Positions 16,987 through 26,084 of a stretch of DNA of 64,000 nt are shown here, in pieces; within the stretch, counting starts at the first letter, position 1, and the number at the start of each line of letters is the position of its first letter. The notes beneath the pieces are model-generated. The model saw only the letters and a list, made by a program, of their open reading frames with translations. It did no database searches and was not told where the DNA came from. Origin of the DNA: Opitutia bacterium (GTDB lineage: Bacteria; Verrucomicrobiota; Verrucomicrobiia; Opitutales; Opitutaceae); NCBI GenBank assembly GCA_947474365.1, contig CANJIU010000024.1, forward strand, positions 1 through 64,000. The letters run 5' to 3'. A program made the position numbers and the translations under genes.

Positions 16987-18783
16987 ATGGACGACCTCAT
17001 CATCGGCATGGCGGGATCGGGCGGGGATGGCATTGTATCCGCCGGTGAGTCTCTCATCAGCGCCGCGGCGCAGGATGGGTATTTCGCGATCCTGACGAAG
17101 AGTTTCGGCTCGCAGATTCGTGGCGGAGAATCCTCCTGCCGCCTTCGCCTTGCCACGGCGCCGGTGCTGAATCCGGGCGGCACGCTCGATGTGGCCGTGA
17201 TCCTGAACTGGGAGGACTTCCTGCGTTTTGGTGGCGAGCTGCCGGTGGATGAGAAGACCGTGATCATCTACGAGCGGAAAACCGGCGTCGAACCGGCGGC
17301 GTTGCCGTTGAACGGCCTGCGGCCGACGACGGTTCTCTCCGTCCCGATGGAGGAGATGGCGATGAAATCCGCCGGCGCGCTGCTCGCGAAAAACAACGTC
17401 GTGCTCGGGCTTCTGGCGGGATGGTTTGGGCTCGCCGCCGAGGCGATTCTCCAGGGCATCCGGAAAAAATTTACCAAGAAGGGCGTGGCGGTGTTGCAGG
17501 GCAACGAGCGCGCGTTTGCTGCCGGTCTGGAGTATGCCCGGCAAAATCCGCTCGGTCCCGAACACCTTCTCTCCGCCCCGCGCCCGGGCGCCACCCAGCG
17601 GCAGATTTCGGACGGAAACGAAATGTGTGCGAAGGCGGCGCTGTTTGCCGGCTGCAAGTTTTTCGGGGGCTACCCGATCACGCCTGCCACGGAAATCATG
17701 CAGTACCTCCAGCGGGAGATTTGGAAGCACGGCGGATCGCTGCTGCAGGCCGAGGATGAGATCGCGGGCATCGCCGCCGCCGTCGGAGCGTCGTTCGCCG
17801 GCAAGAAAGCGATGACCGCCACGTCGGGGCCGGGGTTTTCACTCAAGGCGGAGGTGCTCGGTCTGGCGAGTGTCGCCGAGCTGCCGCTGGTCTGCATCAA
17901 TGTGCAGCGCGGCGGTCCCTCCACCGGCATGCCGACCAAGCGGGAGCAGGCGGACCTTTTTGCCGCCGCGTTTTCGGCGCATGGCGACACGGTGCGCCCG
18001 ATTCTCGCCCCGATCAGCGTGGCGGACACCTTCGCTGTGACCGTCGAGGCGTTCAATCTCGCCGAGCATTACCAGACCCCGGTCGTGGTGCTTTCCGATC
18101 AGGAGCTCGCGCAGCGGAAGGAAGTGGTCGATCCGGTCGATGTGTCGCATCTGCACGTGATCGATCGCACGGAACCGACCGCGGCCGAGTTGGAAAACTA
18201 CACGCGCTTCCGTTTCACGGAATCCGGGATCAGTCCGATCAGTCATCCGGGGATGAAGGGCGGCAACTACCTGGCCGCGGGCATCGAGCATGATGAACAC
18301 GGGGCGCCGACCGCCAGCGGTGAACTTCACGCGCGGATGAACGACAAGCGGCTCGACAAACTCAAGCCCCTCCAGCGACGCCGGGATCTTTTCGTCTTCG
18401 AAGGCGATCCGGCGGCGGCGATCGGGTTGATCGCCTGGGGCAGTGTGGCCGGGATTGCGTTGGAGGCGCTGGCGCTCGCGCGGGCGGAGGGCATCGCGGT
18501 CCGGTTGCTGATCCCAAAACTCGTCTATCCGGTCGCAGCGGAAATCTACCGGGAGTTTTTCGCCTTGCTTGAGCATTGCGTGGTCGTCGAGCAATCGCAC
18601 CAGGGCCAATTGCACCGGATCATCCGGATGTGGTCGGAAGTGCCGCGGGACTTTGTCTCACTCGCGAAAAGCGGGGCGAATCCGATTTCCCCGCGTGACA
18701 TTGTGGCGGCGATCCGCGGCTTTGCCCCACCGGCGCGGCGCGGGTCCCACCGACCGTTGTGCGACTTGCTGAATCCCCTATGA
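16987..18783 (+). CDS. korA: 2-oxoacid:ferredoxin oxidoreductase, fused gamma-alpha subunit
   Basis: A 598-residue subunit. Residues 1-190 are the gamma domain (GMAGSGGDGIVSAGE, FGSQIRGGESSCRLRL). From about 205 the alpha domain follows with GYPITPATEIMQYL, the thiamine-handling AEDEIAGIAAAVGASFAGKKAMTATSGPGFSLK and NVQRGGPSTGMPTKREQADL. This gamma-alpha fusion is usual for the 2-oxoglutarate or general 2-oxoacid class that pairs with a separate beta subunit. It lies between a ferredoxin and the beta gene, overlapping the latter by four bases. Substrate preference (2-oxoglutarate, pyruvate or a branched-chain keto acid) cannot be fixed from sequence; 2-oxoglutarate is the best guess since pyruvate already has NifJ. 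Confidence 0.9.
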   Translation: MDDLIIGMAGSGGDGIVSAGESLISAAAQDGYFAILTKSFGSQIRGGESSCRLRLATAPVLNPGGTLDVAVILNWEDFLRFGGELPVDEKTVIIYERKTGVEPAALPLNGLRPTTVLSVPMEEMAMKSAGALLAKNNVVLGLLAGWFGLAAEAILQGIRKKFTKKGVAVLQGNERAFAAGLEYARQNPLGPEHLLSAPRPGATQRQISDGNEMCAKAALFAGCKFFGGYPITPATEIMQYLQREIWKHGGSLLQAEDEIAGIAAAVGASFAGKKAMTATSGPGFSLKAEVLGLASVAELPLVCINVQRGGPSTGMPTKREQADLFAAAFSAHGDTVRPILAPISVADTFAVTVEAFNLAEHYQTPVVVLSDQELAQRKEVVDPVDVSHLHVIDRTEPTAAELENYTRFRFTESGISPISHPGMKGGNYLAAGIEHDEHGAPTASGELHARMNDKRLDKLKPLQRRRDLFVFEGDPAAAIGLIAWGSVAGIALEALALARAEGIAVRLLIPKLVYPVAAEIYREFFALLEHCVVVEQSHQGQLHRIIRMWSEVPRDFVSLAKSGANPISPRDIVAAIRGFAPPARRGSHRPLCDLLNPL

Positions 18784-19664
18784 TCTCCCCGAGCTCCTCC
18801 TGCGAATGCGCGCCCTCCGCGGCGCTCGGCCCGGCGGCTTTCACGGCCAAGGATTTCAGGAGCAACCTGAAACCCATCTGGTGCCCGGGCTGTGGCGATT
18901 ACGGGGTGGTTACGGCGCTTTATCGGGCGCTTGCCGCCATCGGCCGGCCGCCCCATGAGATCGCGTTTGTCTCTGGCATCGGTTGCTCCAGCCGGATCCC
19001 GGGTTACACGACGGCCTACGGCTTCAACACCGTGCACGGTCGCGCGCTGCCGATCGCACAGGGGATCAAGATGGCCAATCCCGAACTGCTCGTGCTCGTG
19101 GCCGGAGGCGATGGGGACGGATTTTCCATCGGTGGCGGGCATGTGCCGCATGCGATCCGCCGCAATCCCGACCTGACCTACCTCGTGATGGACAACCAGA
19201 TTTATGGGCTCACCAAGGGCCAGGTGTCGCCCACGTCCGCGCGGGGCACGAAGTCCCCGACCTCTGTCTACGGCAGCATGGAGGAGCCCGTGAATCCGCT
19301 CCTCTATGTCCTCGCCTATGGGGCCGGTTTTGTGGCCCAGGGTGTGCCCGCCGACATGGACGGTCTCACCCGGATGATTGAGGCGGCGATTCGCTATCCC
19401 GGCTTCTCGTTCGTCAACATCCAGTCGCCGTGCATCAGCTTCGGTGATCCTGAGAACCAGCTGAAGGTGCAGAAAACCAAGATGCGGAAACTCGAAGCCG
19501 AGGGGCACGATCCGACGAACCGGCTGCGGGCCATGGAACTCGCGCAGGACTACGGCCGCACGCTGTACACTGGAATTTTCTATCAGAATCCCAATCCGCC
19601 GCCGACCTACGGGAGCCAGATTGGAGCGTTGCAGCGTGAGTTGCAATTGCGGGGCCCGGCTTGA
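18780..19664 (+). CDS. korB: 2-oxoacid:ferredoxin oxidoreductase beta subunit
   Basis: A 294-residue thiamine-diphosphate subunit. Key segments: IWCPGCGDYGVV, SGIGCSSRIPGY, THGR-like NTVHGRALPIAQGIK, GGDGDGFSIGGGH and MDNQIYGLTKGQVSPTS, the last two forming the TPP/Mg site. The cysteines WCPGC and IGCSS are those expected to bind the single [4Fe-4S] cluster of this subunit. The ATG inside the korA stop region (ATGA) is preferred over one seven codons upstream because of the coupling and the family N-terminus. With korA and the ferredoxin it forms a complete enzyme. Confidence 0.92.
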   Translation: MISPSSSCECAPSAALGPAAFTAKDFRSNLKPIWCPGCGDYGVVTALYRALAAIGRPPHEIAFVSGIGCSSRIPGYTTAYGFNTVHGRALPIAQGIKMANPELLVLVAGGDGDGFSIGGGHVPHAIRRNPDLTYLVMDNQIYGLTKGQVSPTSARGTKSPTSVYGSMEEPVNPLLYVLAYGAGFVAQGVPADMDGLTRMIEAAIRYPGFSFVNIQSPCISFGDPENQLKVQKTKMRKLEAEGHDPTNRLRAMELAQDYGRTLYTGIFYQNPNPPPTYGSQIGALQRELQLRGPA

Positions 19665-19750
19665 GCCGCTGGCGCCGCTGGACGATCTTCGCGGTGTTGC
19701 TCCCATTCCGCGGCGTTGATCTTCGCCCCGAGGTCGGCTGGCATGCCGGC

Positions 19751-21175
19751 ATGCGTTCCTGCCTCACTGCGCTGCTCTCCCTCGTCATCGTCGCGTCCTC
19801 GGCCCTGGCCCAGGCGCCGAAGCCCAACATCATCCTGATTCTGGCCGACGACCTTGGCTATGGGGAACTCGGCAGCTACGGCCAGAAAATCATCCGGACA
19901 CCTCACCTCGATCGTCTGGCGGCGGAGGGCATGCGGTTCACCCAGTTTTACGCGGGCAACACGGTCTGCGCCCCGTCGCGCAGCGTGCTGATGACCGGTC
20001 TGCACATGGGCCACACGCGGGTGCGTGGCAACGCCGGTGGCCGCAACATGGAGGCGCAATCCCTCCGCACGGGCGACATCACGGTCGCGCGCGTATTGCA
20101 GCAGACCGGCTACGCCACCGGGCTCGTCGGCAAATGGGGCCTTGGCGAACTCAACAGCGAGGGCGAACCGCGGAAACAGGGTTTCGATTATTATTTCGGT
20201 TTCCTCAACCAGACGCACGCGCACAACCACTTTCCGGGCTATCTCTGGCGCAACGGCGAAAAGGTTCCGCTGCCTAATGTCGTGACAGCTGTGGGCGACA
20301 CCGAGGGTGCCGGCTACGCCACGAAGCGCGTCGTCTATGCGGACGATCTGTGTGCCGAAGACTCGCGCGCCTTCATTGAGCGCAACCGGGACAAGCCGTT
20401 CTTCCTCTTTGTATCGCTCGTGACGCCGCATGCCAACAACGAGCGCTCGCGCGTGCTCGGCGACGGCAACGAGGTCCCGGACTACGGTGATTACGCGAAC
20501 CAACCGTGGAAGGACTCGGTGAAGGGACATGCCGCGATGATTTCCCGGCTCGATCGCGACGTGGGCCGGCTCATGGCGCAGCTGAAGGAGCTCAACCTCG
20601 ACGAACGCACGATTGTCTTCTTTTCCAGTGACAACGGCCCTCATCGCGAGGGCGGACCGGATTACGAGCCGGAGTTTTTCACCGCGAGCGGACCGCTGCG
20701 CGGCATCAAGCGCAGCTTGACCGATGGCGGCATCCGCGTGCCATTCCTCGCGCGCTGGCCGGGTAAAATCAAGGCCGGCGCCGTGTCGGACCACGTGGGC
20801 TATTTTGGCGACATGATGGCGACGTGGTCGGAGCTCGCGGGGGGCCGGCCGCCGGCGAAACTCGACAGCATCAGCCTCGTGCCGACGCTGCTCGGCCGTG
20901 GCCGCCAGGAAAAGCACGAGTACCTCTACTGGGAGTTTTACGAACAGGGCGTCAGCCAGGCGGTGCTGCTCGACGGACATTGGAAGGCCATCCGCCTTAA
21001 GACGCTCACGGCGCCGATCGAACTCTACGACCTCTCGAGCAACCTGGCGGAAAAACCCGACGTTGCCGCCCAGCATCCCGACCTCGTCCGGCGCGCGGCG
21101 GAGCTTTTCAAGAGTGCCCGCTTCGACAACGAGCACTGGAAGCTCACGGCCGCGCCTGCCGCCGCCAAAAAGTAA
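19751..21175 (+). CDS. Secreted S1-family sulfatase
   Basis: A 474-residue exported hydrolase of sulfate esters. The signal peptide is residues 1-20 (LLSLVIVASSALA). Metal ligands Asp33-Asp34 lie in LILADDLGYGE. The formylglycine motif is CAPSR (Cys73), which a formylglycine-generating enzyme would have to modify. Later motifs are LVGKWGLGE, FFLFVSLVTPHANNE and VFFSSDNGPHREGG. The likely substrates are sulfated polysaccharides or glycans. The start at MRSCL is preferred to a TTG 30 codons upstream because it gives a clean signal peptide. It follows korB by 86 bases but is unlikely to share its function. Confidence 0.92.
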   Translation: MRSCLTALLSLVIVASSALAQAPKPNIILILADDLGYGELGSYGQKIIRTPHLDRLAAEGMRFTQFYAGNTVCAPSRSVLMTGLHMGHTRVRGNAGGRNMEAQSLRTGDITVARVLQQTGYATGLVGKWGLGELNSEGEPRKQGFDYYFGFLNQTHAHNHFPGYLWRNGEKVPLPNVVTAVGDTEGAGYATKRVVYADDLCAEDSRAFIERNRDKPFFLFVSLVTPHANNERSRVLGDGNEVPDYGDYANQPWKDSVKGHAAMISRLDRDVGRLMAQLKELNLDERTIVFFSSDNGPHREGGPDYEPEFFTASGPLRGIKRSLTDGGIRVPFLARWPGKIKAGAVSDHVGYFGDMMATWSELAGGRPPAKLDSISLVPTLLGRGRQEKHEYLYWEFYEQGVSQAVLLDGHWKAIRLKTLTAPIELYDLSSNLAEKPDVAAQHPDLVRRAAELFKSARFDNEHWKLTAAPAAAKK

Positions 21176-21241
21176 GGCCGTCGGCCGGCGGGGATTTCCC
21201 GTCCGCGCCGCCGAAGGCGCGCACCGCGCGGTCGGTCGCGC

Positions 21242-22336
21242 TCAAAGTGGCAGCGTGAATGAAAACGTCGCGCCCTTGCCGGGTGCGCCGGCGGCGGCCC
21301 AGATCTGGCCGCCGTGATCCTCGACGATCTTCTTGCAGATCGTGAGGCCGAGTCCGGTGCCGTGGGTCTTGCCATGCGTCGCAAACGGCTTGAACAGCGA
21401 TTGCGCGATTTCCGGCGCGATGCCGCGCCCGGTGTCCTCGATGTCGATCCGCAATTCCGTCGGCGAAGCGAAAAAGCGCAGAAAGATCGTGCCGCCGCCG
21501 GACATCTCGTCGACCGCGTTGTTCAGCAGGTTGTAGAACAGGCGCGAGAACCGCTGGGGCTGGATGTGCACGGTGACTTCCGGCGGCGTGTTGCCGAGTT
21601 CGAGATTCACTCCGCGGTCCCCGATTTCCTGGCGGATCTCCTCGACCAGCGGATTCATGTAGCGGGGGAAGGCGACGGGGGTGAGCAGGGGGCGGTGGCC
21701 AGTGGGCTTGGTGAACTCGATGAGCTCATGCAGCATGTTGGTCATCCGTTCGACCTGACGCGCGATCTTGTTCTGCGCCTTGTGGCGCATCGGCGGTGTC
21801 GTGTGGTCGCTGCAGGCGAGCTCCGCGGCGAGGCCGATCACTTGGAGCGGATTCTTGAAATCGTGGACGATGGTGCTGGCGAATCGCCCGACGATGGCGA
21901 GGCGCTCCGCCTGCACGACCTCGTCCATGTACTTGATGTCGAGTGCACGCAGCCGTTTGCTGAATTCGCGGATGAGATTGAGCGCCAGGCGTGGCTGGTT
22001 CTCGATCAGCCGGAGCAACTCATCCCGGCTGATGAAGCGCGCCTCGGTGTCCACCTCGGCGCGGGCGGTCGCGGAGCGTGGCACGTCATCGAGCACGGCC
22101 ATCTCCCCGACGGAGTCGCCCGGTCCAAGCGTGGCCAGCAGGCGTGGTTCGCCGCTGCCCACGGGCACCAGAATTTGCACCCGGCCGGACTCGATCACGT
22201 AGACGCCGTCGCCTGCTTCACCGGCGAGAAACAGCACCTCGCCAGCCCGGAACAGCCGGGTCCGACCCGTGCCACCGGGTTGGCTCGCCGCCTCTTCGAT
22301 CAACGCGCCGAGTGTTTTTCCGCTTTGGGCCGACAT
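21242..22336 (-). CDS. Soluble histidine kinase with cyclic-nucleotide-binding-like domain
   Basis: A 364-residue sensor kinase with no membrane segment. Residues about 25-135 form a cNMP-binding-like domain (FRAGEVLFLAGEAGDGVYVIESGRVQILV, GDSVGEMAVLDDVPRSATARAEV). His158 lies in the phospho-acceptor helix STIVHDFKNPLQVI. The ATPase domain follows with N box LFYNLLNNAVDEMSGG, G1 DTGRGIAPE and G2 GTGLGLTICKKI. The first domain has the PRSATARA-type phosphate cassette, so it may bind cAMP or a similar ligand. No response regulator gene is adjacent, so it is an orphan. It ends 66 bases from the converging sulfatase gene. Confidence 0.87.
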   Translation of the reverse strand: MSAQSGKTLGALIEEAASQPGGTGRTRLFRAGEVLFLAGEAGDGVYVIESGRVQILVPVGSGEPRLLATLGPGDSVGEMAVLDDVPRSATARAEVDTEARFISRDELLRLIENQPRLALNLIREFSKRLRALDIKYMDEVVQAERLAIVGRFASTIVHDFKNPLQVIGLAAELACSDHTTPPMRHKAQNKIARQVERMTNMLHELIEFTKPTGHRPLLTPVAFPRYMNPLVEEIRQEIGDRGVNLELGNTPPEVTVHIQPQRFSRLFYNLLNNAVDEMSGGGTIFLRFFASPTELRIDIEDTGRGIAPEIAQSLFKPFATHGKTHGTGLGLTICKKIVEDHGGQIWAAAGAPGKGATFSFTLPL

Positions 22337-22416
22337 AATTTGCCAACCTAGGACAGGCGGACGGCGGGCGTAAAGCGGGGAGATACCTCAATCGGGCACC
22401 CGGGTCCGGGAACGGC

Positions 22417-22878
22417 CTATTTCTTCCCCGTGTCAGCCGGCGGATTCTTGCACGACTGCCAGGCGAGGAAGCGCCACTTGCCCTTTTCCTCGCGCCAGAC
22501 AGCGAGGAAGTTCAGATCGTTGTTCTGCCGGGCGCCGCCGCTGGTCGACTGTACGAGGACGCGTCCTGTCATCAGCACGATTCCCGGACCGGCAGAGCGG
22601 AACTCGCGCGTCTGGTAATCGTATTTCTCGTAAACGGTGGTGCGCTTCACGAGCGAATCGACGTAGGAGGCCTTGGTGTCGATTTTGCCGTTGGAATGCG
22701 CGTAGTGCAGCCCGTCGGAGTAGATCGCGGTAAGGCGCGTAAGATCGCCGGACTTGGTGGCGGCAACCCGTTCGTCGTCGGCGGAGCGGACGGCCGCGAT
22801 CAGTTTGTCGTCGGCCGCATGAGCGGCGACGGCAAGGAACGTGAAGAAGGCGAGGAGACGGAGCAGGGGTGTTTTCAT
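22417..22878 (-). CDS. Secreted NTF2-like (DUF4440) protein
   Basis: A 153-residue protein with a signal peptide (1-21, LAFFTFLAVAAHA). The rest fits the SnoaL/DUF4440 cone-shaped fold: DDERVAATKSGDLTRLTAIYSDGLHYAHSNGKIDTKASYVDSL, then the strands GIVLMTGRVLVQ and NDLNFLAVWREEKGKWRFLAWQS. These proteins often bind small hydrophobic ligands or act as isomerases, but this one has no defined activity. The start is placed at MKTPLL because it opens the signal peptide. It lies between the histidine kinase and the propeller gene on the same strand. Confidence 0.75.
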   Translation of the reverse strand: MKTPLLRLLAFFTFLAVAAHAADDKLIAAVRSADDERVAATKSGDLTRLTAIYSDGLHYAHSNGKIDTKASYVDSLVKRTTVYEKYDYQTREFRSAGPGIVLMTGRVLVQSTSGGARQNNDLNFLAVWREEKGKWRFLAWQSCKNPPADTGKK

Positions 22879-22936
22879 CGGGATAAAGTTCGGCCTCACG
22901 AAAAACCGGGATCCGACGCGGAGCGAGCCCAACGTT

Positions 22937-23959
22937 TCACTGGCGCGCTTGCGTCGTAGGGGTCGGAGCCGCCCCGTCCCGGGGCAACGTTTCCTCCCGA
23001 TCATACCGCACCAACCGCACCATCCCTTCGGAGACGACGTAGATTGACCGACCGTCCGTGGAAAAGCAGACGCCTTCCGCCTGGAGCATCCCGTGAAAGG
23101 CCAACGCCGTCGGAATACCGGCGAGTGCCTCCGGCCAGGACTGGCCCGGCGAACGAACGAAGACACTCACACCGCCGTAGGTCAGGACGGCCGCCATGCG
23201 GTTGTCGGCCGAGATGTTCATCCCCGTGGGCCAGGCCGCCTTCTTCCCGACGAGAAACCTGAGCATGGTGTCCATCTCCGTGCTGCCGCCGGGATGGGGG
23301 ACGCCGCCGACACGCGTGGCCACGACGACCTCCTGATGGGCGGGGCCGAGTGGCACCCGGAACAGGAGCGGCTGGCTGTCGCGCTTCGTCAAAAGATAGA
23401 TCGCGCGCTCTGCCACATCCACCGCGACGCTTTCCGTGTCGTGAGGGCCGTCCTCGTAGCGGATGTGAAGCGAGTAAGCGGGTGGCAGTTCCAGCTCCCG
23501 TTCAGGACTCAGCCGGTCCGGAGCCGGTTCCTCGACTACGTGAATCTGCACCGTCTTGCGCTTGTGGTCGTTGTCGCCGGTGTCGGCCACGAGCAGCCAG
23601 GCGGTACCGTCCTGAACAAACGATGTCAGGTCTTCCCAGTCGTCATTTTTCACCCCGCGCAAGCGTAGGGCGCCGCGCTTCTTTCCGGTCGTGTCCATGG
23701 CGTAGAGCACCGGGGCGCCTTCGCTGTCGTCGTGCGTCCACAAAACGTCGGGCGAGCGGCGGGAGGCCGCGAGCCCGCTGGCTTCACGCCGCGGCGGCAC
23801 CTCCATCACGCCGGCGGCAATCGGACCGGTATAAATCGGCGCCGCGACCACAGGCTCGGTGGCCCCTAGCAGCCCTCGGGTCACGAGAGCAACTGCCCAC
23901 CAGCCGGTGAGTCGGGCGCAGGAAAACCGGCGGAAAAGGGAGGAGGAAATGACGTGCAC
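22937..23959 (-). CDS. Exported beta-propeller-like protein
   Basis: A protein of about 340 residues. Repeats such as SGLAASRRSPDVLWTHDDSEGAPVLYAMDTTG, TAWLLVADTGDND, HDTESVAVDVAERAIYLLTKRD and AEGVCFSTDGRSIYVVSE are blades of a six- or seven-bladed propeller of the SdiA-regulated/phytase-like kind, with acidic DTGDND and DTESV positions that could bind calcium. I chose a GTG start (VHVISSSLFRRF) since it is followed by a basic then hydrophobic signal-like stretch. A TTG at 24043 would overlap the end of lepB. The substrate is unknown. Confidence 0.65.
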   Translation of the reverse strand: MHVISSSLFRRFSCARLTGWWAVALVTRGLLGATEPVVAAPIYTGPIAAGVMEVPPRREASGLAASRRSPDVLWTHDDSEGAPVLYAMDTTGKKRGALRLRGVKNDDWEDLTSFVQDGTAWLLVADTGDNDHKRKTVQIHVVEEPAPDRLSPERELELPPAYSLHIRYEDGPHDTESVAVDVAERAIYLLTKRDSQPLLFRVPLGPAHQEVVVATRVGGVPHPGGSTEMDTMLRFLVGKKAAWPTGMNISADNRMAAVLTYGGVSVFVRSPGQSWPEALAGIPTALAFHGMLQAEGVCFSTDGRSIYVVSEGMVRLVRYDREETLPRDGAAPTPTTQARQ

Positions 23960-24035
23960 GCGGAGGCTCGGCCCATGGGCCGCATCCGGATGATCGTGCC
24001 GCTTTGGGTCGGCCGAGGTTCCCCGAATTGGGCCC

Positions 24036-24731
24036 TTATTCAAGCCGCGAGAGGGTCCGAGCGAAACGCGGCCGCAGCCAGCGATCGAGGTCCGCGGAGA
24101 CGATGACGCTTTTCACCTCCCCGACAATCGCCCGGCGGGGAACGAAGCCGAAAAAGCGTGAGTCGTGGCTGTTGTCGCGATTGTCGCCCATCATGAAGTA
24201 CCCCCCTTCGGGAACGCGCGTCGGCCCGAACGTGCGCAACGCCGGCCGCGCCGGCAGCGCCATCACCGCGTGGGAACGGCCGCCGGCGAGCGACTCGCGT
24301 GCGAAAACCGCCCCGGCCTTTTCGGCGGAGGAGAGGTCCCGCGTCACCACCGGCGGTAAGGCCGCATAGGACTGGCGCACGCCGTTGAGGAACAGAACGT
24401 CGTCACGCATTTCGAGCGTGTCGCCGGGCAGCCCCATCACGCGCTTCACGAGCCGGGTCCCGTCCTGCGGGGAGAAACAGACGACAATGTCGCCGCGTGC
24501 CGGCTCCGCCCAGTGCACGAGCCGGGAAAACGTGAACGGCACCCGCAGGTCGTAGGCGAGCTTGTTGATGAAGACCACGTCGCCGCACAGGATGGTCGGC
24601 TGCATCGAGCCGGTGGGGACGTAGTTGATGTCGGCGATCGCGGATTTCCCCGCGGTAATCAGGAGAAAGGGCAGGGCGAGCGGACGAATCCATTCGCGCC
24701 AGAGCGTGGCGGACAGCGTGCGGAGATTCAT
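24036..24731 (-). CDS. lepB: Signal peptidase I
   Basis: A 231-residue membrane protease that removes signal peptides from exported proteins. One N-terminal membrane segment (about 17-35) is followed by the catalytic Ser42 in VPTGSMQPTI and the general base Lys96 in GTRLVKRVMGLPGD. The later box GGYFMMGDNRDNSHDSRFFGFV is the family's GDNRxNSxDSR signature. The catalytic domain follows directly on one anchor, so it is the short form. The ATG is chosen because upstream sequence is shared with the divergent deoC leader. It is transcribed away from deoC. Confidence 0.93.
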   Translation of the reverse strand: MNLRTLSATLWREWIRPLALPFLLITAGKSAIADINYVPTGSMQPTILCGDVVFINKLAYDLRVPFTFSRLVHWAEPARGDIVVCFSPQDGTRLVKRVMGLPGDTLEMRDDVLFLNGVRQSYAALPPVVTRDLSSAEKAGAVFARESLAGGRSHAVMALPARPALRTFGPTRVPEGGYFMMGDNRDNSHDSRFFGFVPRRAIVGEVKSVIVSADLDRWLRPRFARTLSRLE

Positions 24732-24848
24732 GGGTGGCGGGATGGGGTACGACCGCGGCGGGACCGGGAGGTTGCGCCCAAATCGGTGCGACGCAGACCC
24801 CGGGAGTTTTCGTTTGTTTTCACCGGACTCACGGCGATAGTCGCCCGC

Positions 24849-25793
24849 ATGCTTGCCAAGTCTCCGTCCGCCGCCTTTCGGCGGCTGTTCGATGAAGTCG
24901 GAACGGTCGATGCCGTCGGCATCGAGGAGCGTGTCGCCAAATACACCACCCGCTCGATCAAGAAGGGGTCCAAGATCTGGGGTCTCAAGAAGGCCGTCTC
25001 GATGGTCGACCTCACGACCCTCGAGGGCAAGGACACGCCCGGCAAGGTCGCGTCGCTCTGCCAAAAGGCGCTGCATCCGCACGACGCCGACCTCGACGTG
25101 CCGCAGGTGGCGGCGGTCTGCGTCTACCCGTCGATGGTGCGGCATGCACGAAAGGCGCTCGGGTCCGACACCGCCGTGCGCATCGCGTCGGTCGCGACGG
25201 CGTTTCCCAGTGGCCAGGCTCCGCTCCGCACCCGTCTCGGCGAGGTGAAGGCGGCGGTCGCCGACGGCGCGGACGAAATCGACATGGTGATCAACCGCGG
25301 GGCGTTTCTCGCGGGGGACTTCGCCACGATGCAGGATGAGATCGCCGCCGTGGTGGAGGCCTGCGGCGACGCCGCACTCAAGGTGATCCTCGAGGTGAGC
25401 GAGCTCGAGACCTACGACAACATCCGCGCCGCGTCGTTTCTCGCGATGCGGGTGATCCGCGAGGGTGATTTCATCAAGACCAGCACCGGCAAGACCTCGC
25501 TCAACGCCACGTTGGGCAACAACCAGGTGATGCTGGAGGCGATCCGCGATTTCTACCTCGATACGGGTGTCGCCATCGGCATGAAGCCCGCGGGCGGAAT
25601 TCGCACCGCGAAGCAGTCGCTGCAGTTTCTCACCGCGGTGAAGGAGACGCTGGGCGACGCCTGGCTGACCAACGAGCGCTACCGCTTTGGCGCGAGTTCA
25701 CTGCTCAATGACCTCCTCCGGCAGCTGGAGAAAGAGAAAACGGGCGCCTACCAGGCCCCGTACTATTTTAGCGAGGCGGCGGAGAGCTACTGA
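24849..25793 (+). CDS. deoC: Deoxyribose-phosphate aldolase
   Basis: A 314-residue class I aldolase cleaving 2-deoxyribose-5-phosphate to acetaldehyde and glyceraldehyde-3-phosphate. Barrel motifs: MVDLTTLEGKDT, VAAVCVYPSMV, VATAFPSGQ, EIDMVINRG, LKVILEVSEL, then the Schiff-base Lys210 in GDFIKTSTGK and MKPAGGIRTAKQS. It is longer than the short bacterial DeoC and belongs to the longer type found also in eukaryotes. It heads a plus-strand cluster with a zinc ribbon gene and two aldehyde dehydrogenase genes, which could oxidise the acetaldehyde product. deoA and upp occur elsewhere in the window. Confidence 0.94.
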   Translation: MLAKSPSAAFRRLFDEVGTVDAVGIEERVAKYTTRSIKKGSKIWGLKKAVSMVDLTTLEGKDTPGKVASLCQKALHPHDADLDVPQVAAVCVYPSMVRHARKALGSDTAVRIASVATAFPSGQAPLRTRLGEVKAAVADGADEIDMVINRGAFLAGDFATMQDEIAAVVEACGDAALKVILEVSELETYDNIRAASFLAMRVIREGDFIKTSTGKTSLNATLGNNQVMLEAIRDFYLDTGVAIGMKPAGGIRTAKQSLQFLTAVKETLGDAWLTNERYRFGASSLLNDLLRQLEKEKTGAYQAPYYFSEAAESY

Positions 25794-25800
25794 TTGTCCC

Positions 25801-26067
25801 ATGAAAAAATACCGGGATTGCCAGAGTTGCGGGATGCCGATGAACCGCGACGCCCAGGGCGGCGGCACCGAGGCCGATGGCAGCCGCAGCGGCAAGTATT
25901 GCAGCCATTGCTACGCCGAAGGGAAATTCATCCTGCCGTACCTCACCGCCCAGGACATGCAGGAGCGTGTGCGCGACAAGATGATCGACCTGGGTTTCCC
26001 GCGGCTTTTCACCGGATTTTTCACGCGCAAAATTCCGCAACTTGAACGTTGGAACTCCTCCAGCTGA
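25801..26067 (+). CDS. Small zinc-ribbon protein
   Basis: An 88-residue cytosolic protein. Two CXXC pairs, CQSCGMPM at residues 7-10 and CSHCYAEGKF near 34-37, form a zinc ribbon of the type annotated as putative zinc ribbon domain (Pfam PF12674-like). The C-terminal half is helical (TAQDMQERVRDKMIDLGFP). It begins seven bases after deoC and ends 17 bases before the chosen start of the ALDH gene, so the three are probably co-transcribed. The biochemical role is not known. Confidence 0.75.
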   Translation: MKKYRDCQSCGMPMNRDAQGGGTEADGSRSGKYCSHCYAEGKFILPYLTAQDMQERVRDKMIDLGFPRLFTGFFTRKIPQLERWNSSS

Positions 26068-26084
26068 ACGACCCCCTTCTCGAC

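Noticed and set aside
25801..26067. A longer form of the zinc ribbon protein starting at 25687 inside deoC
   Set aside because: The upstream codons lie in the deoC coding region, and the ATG at 25801 gives the compact family length.
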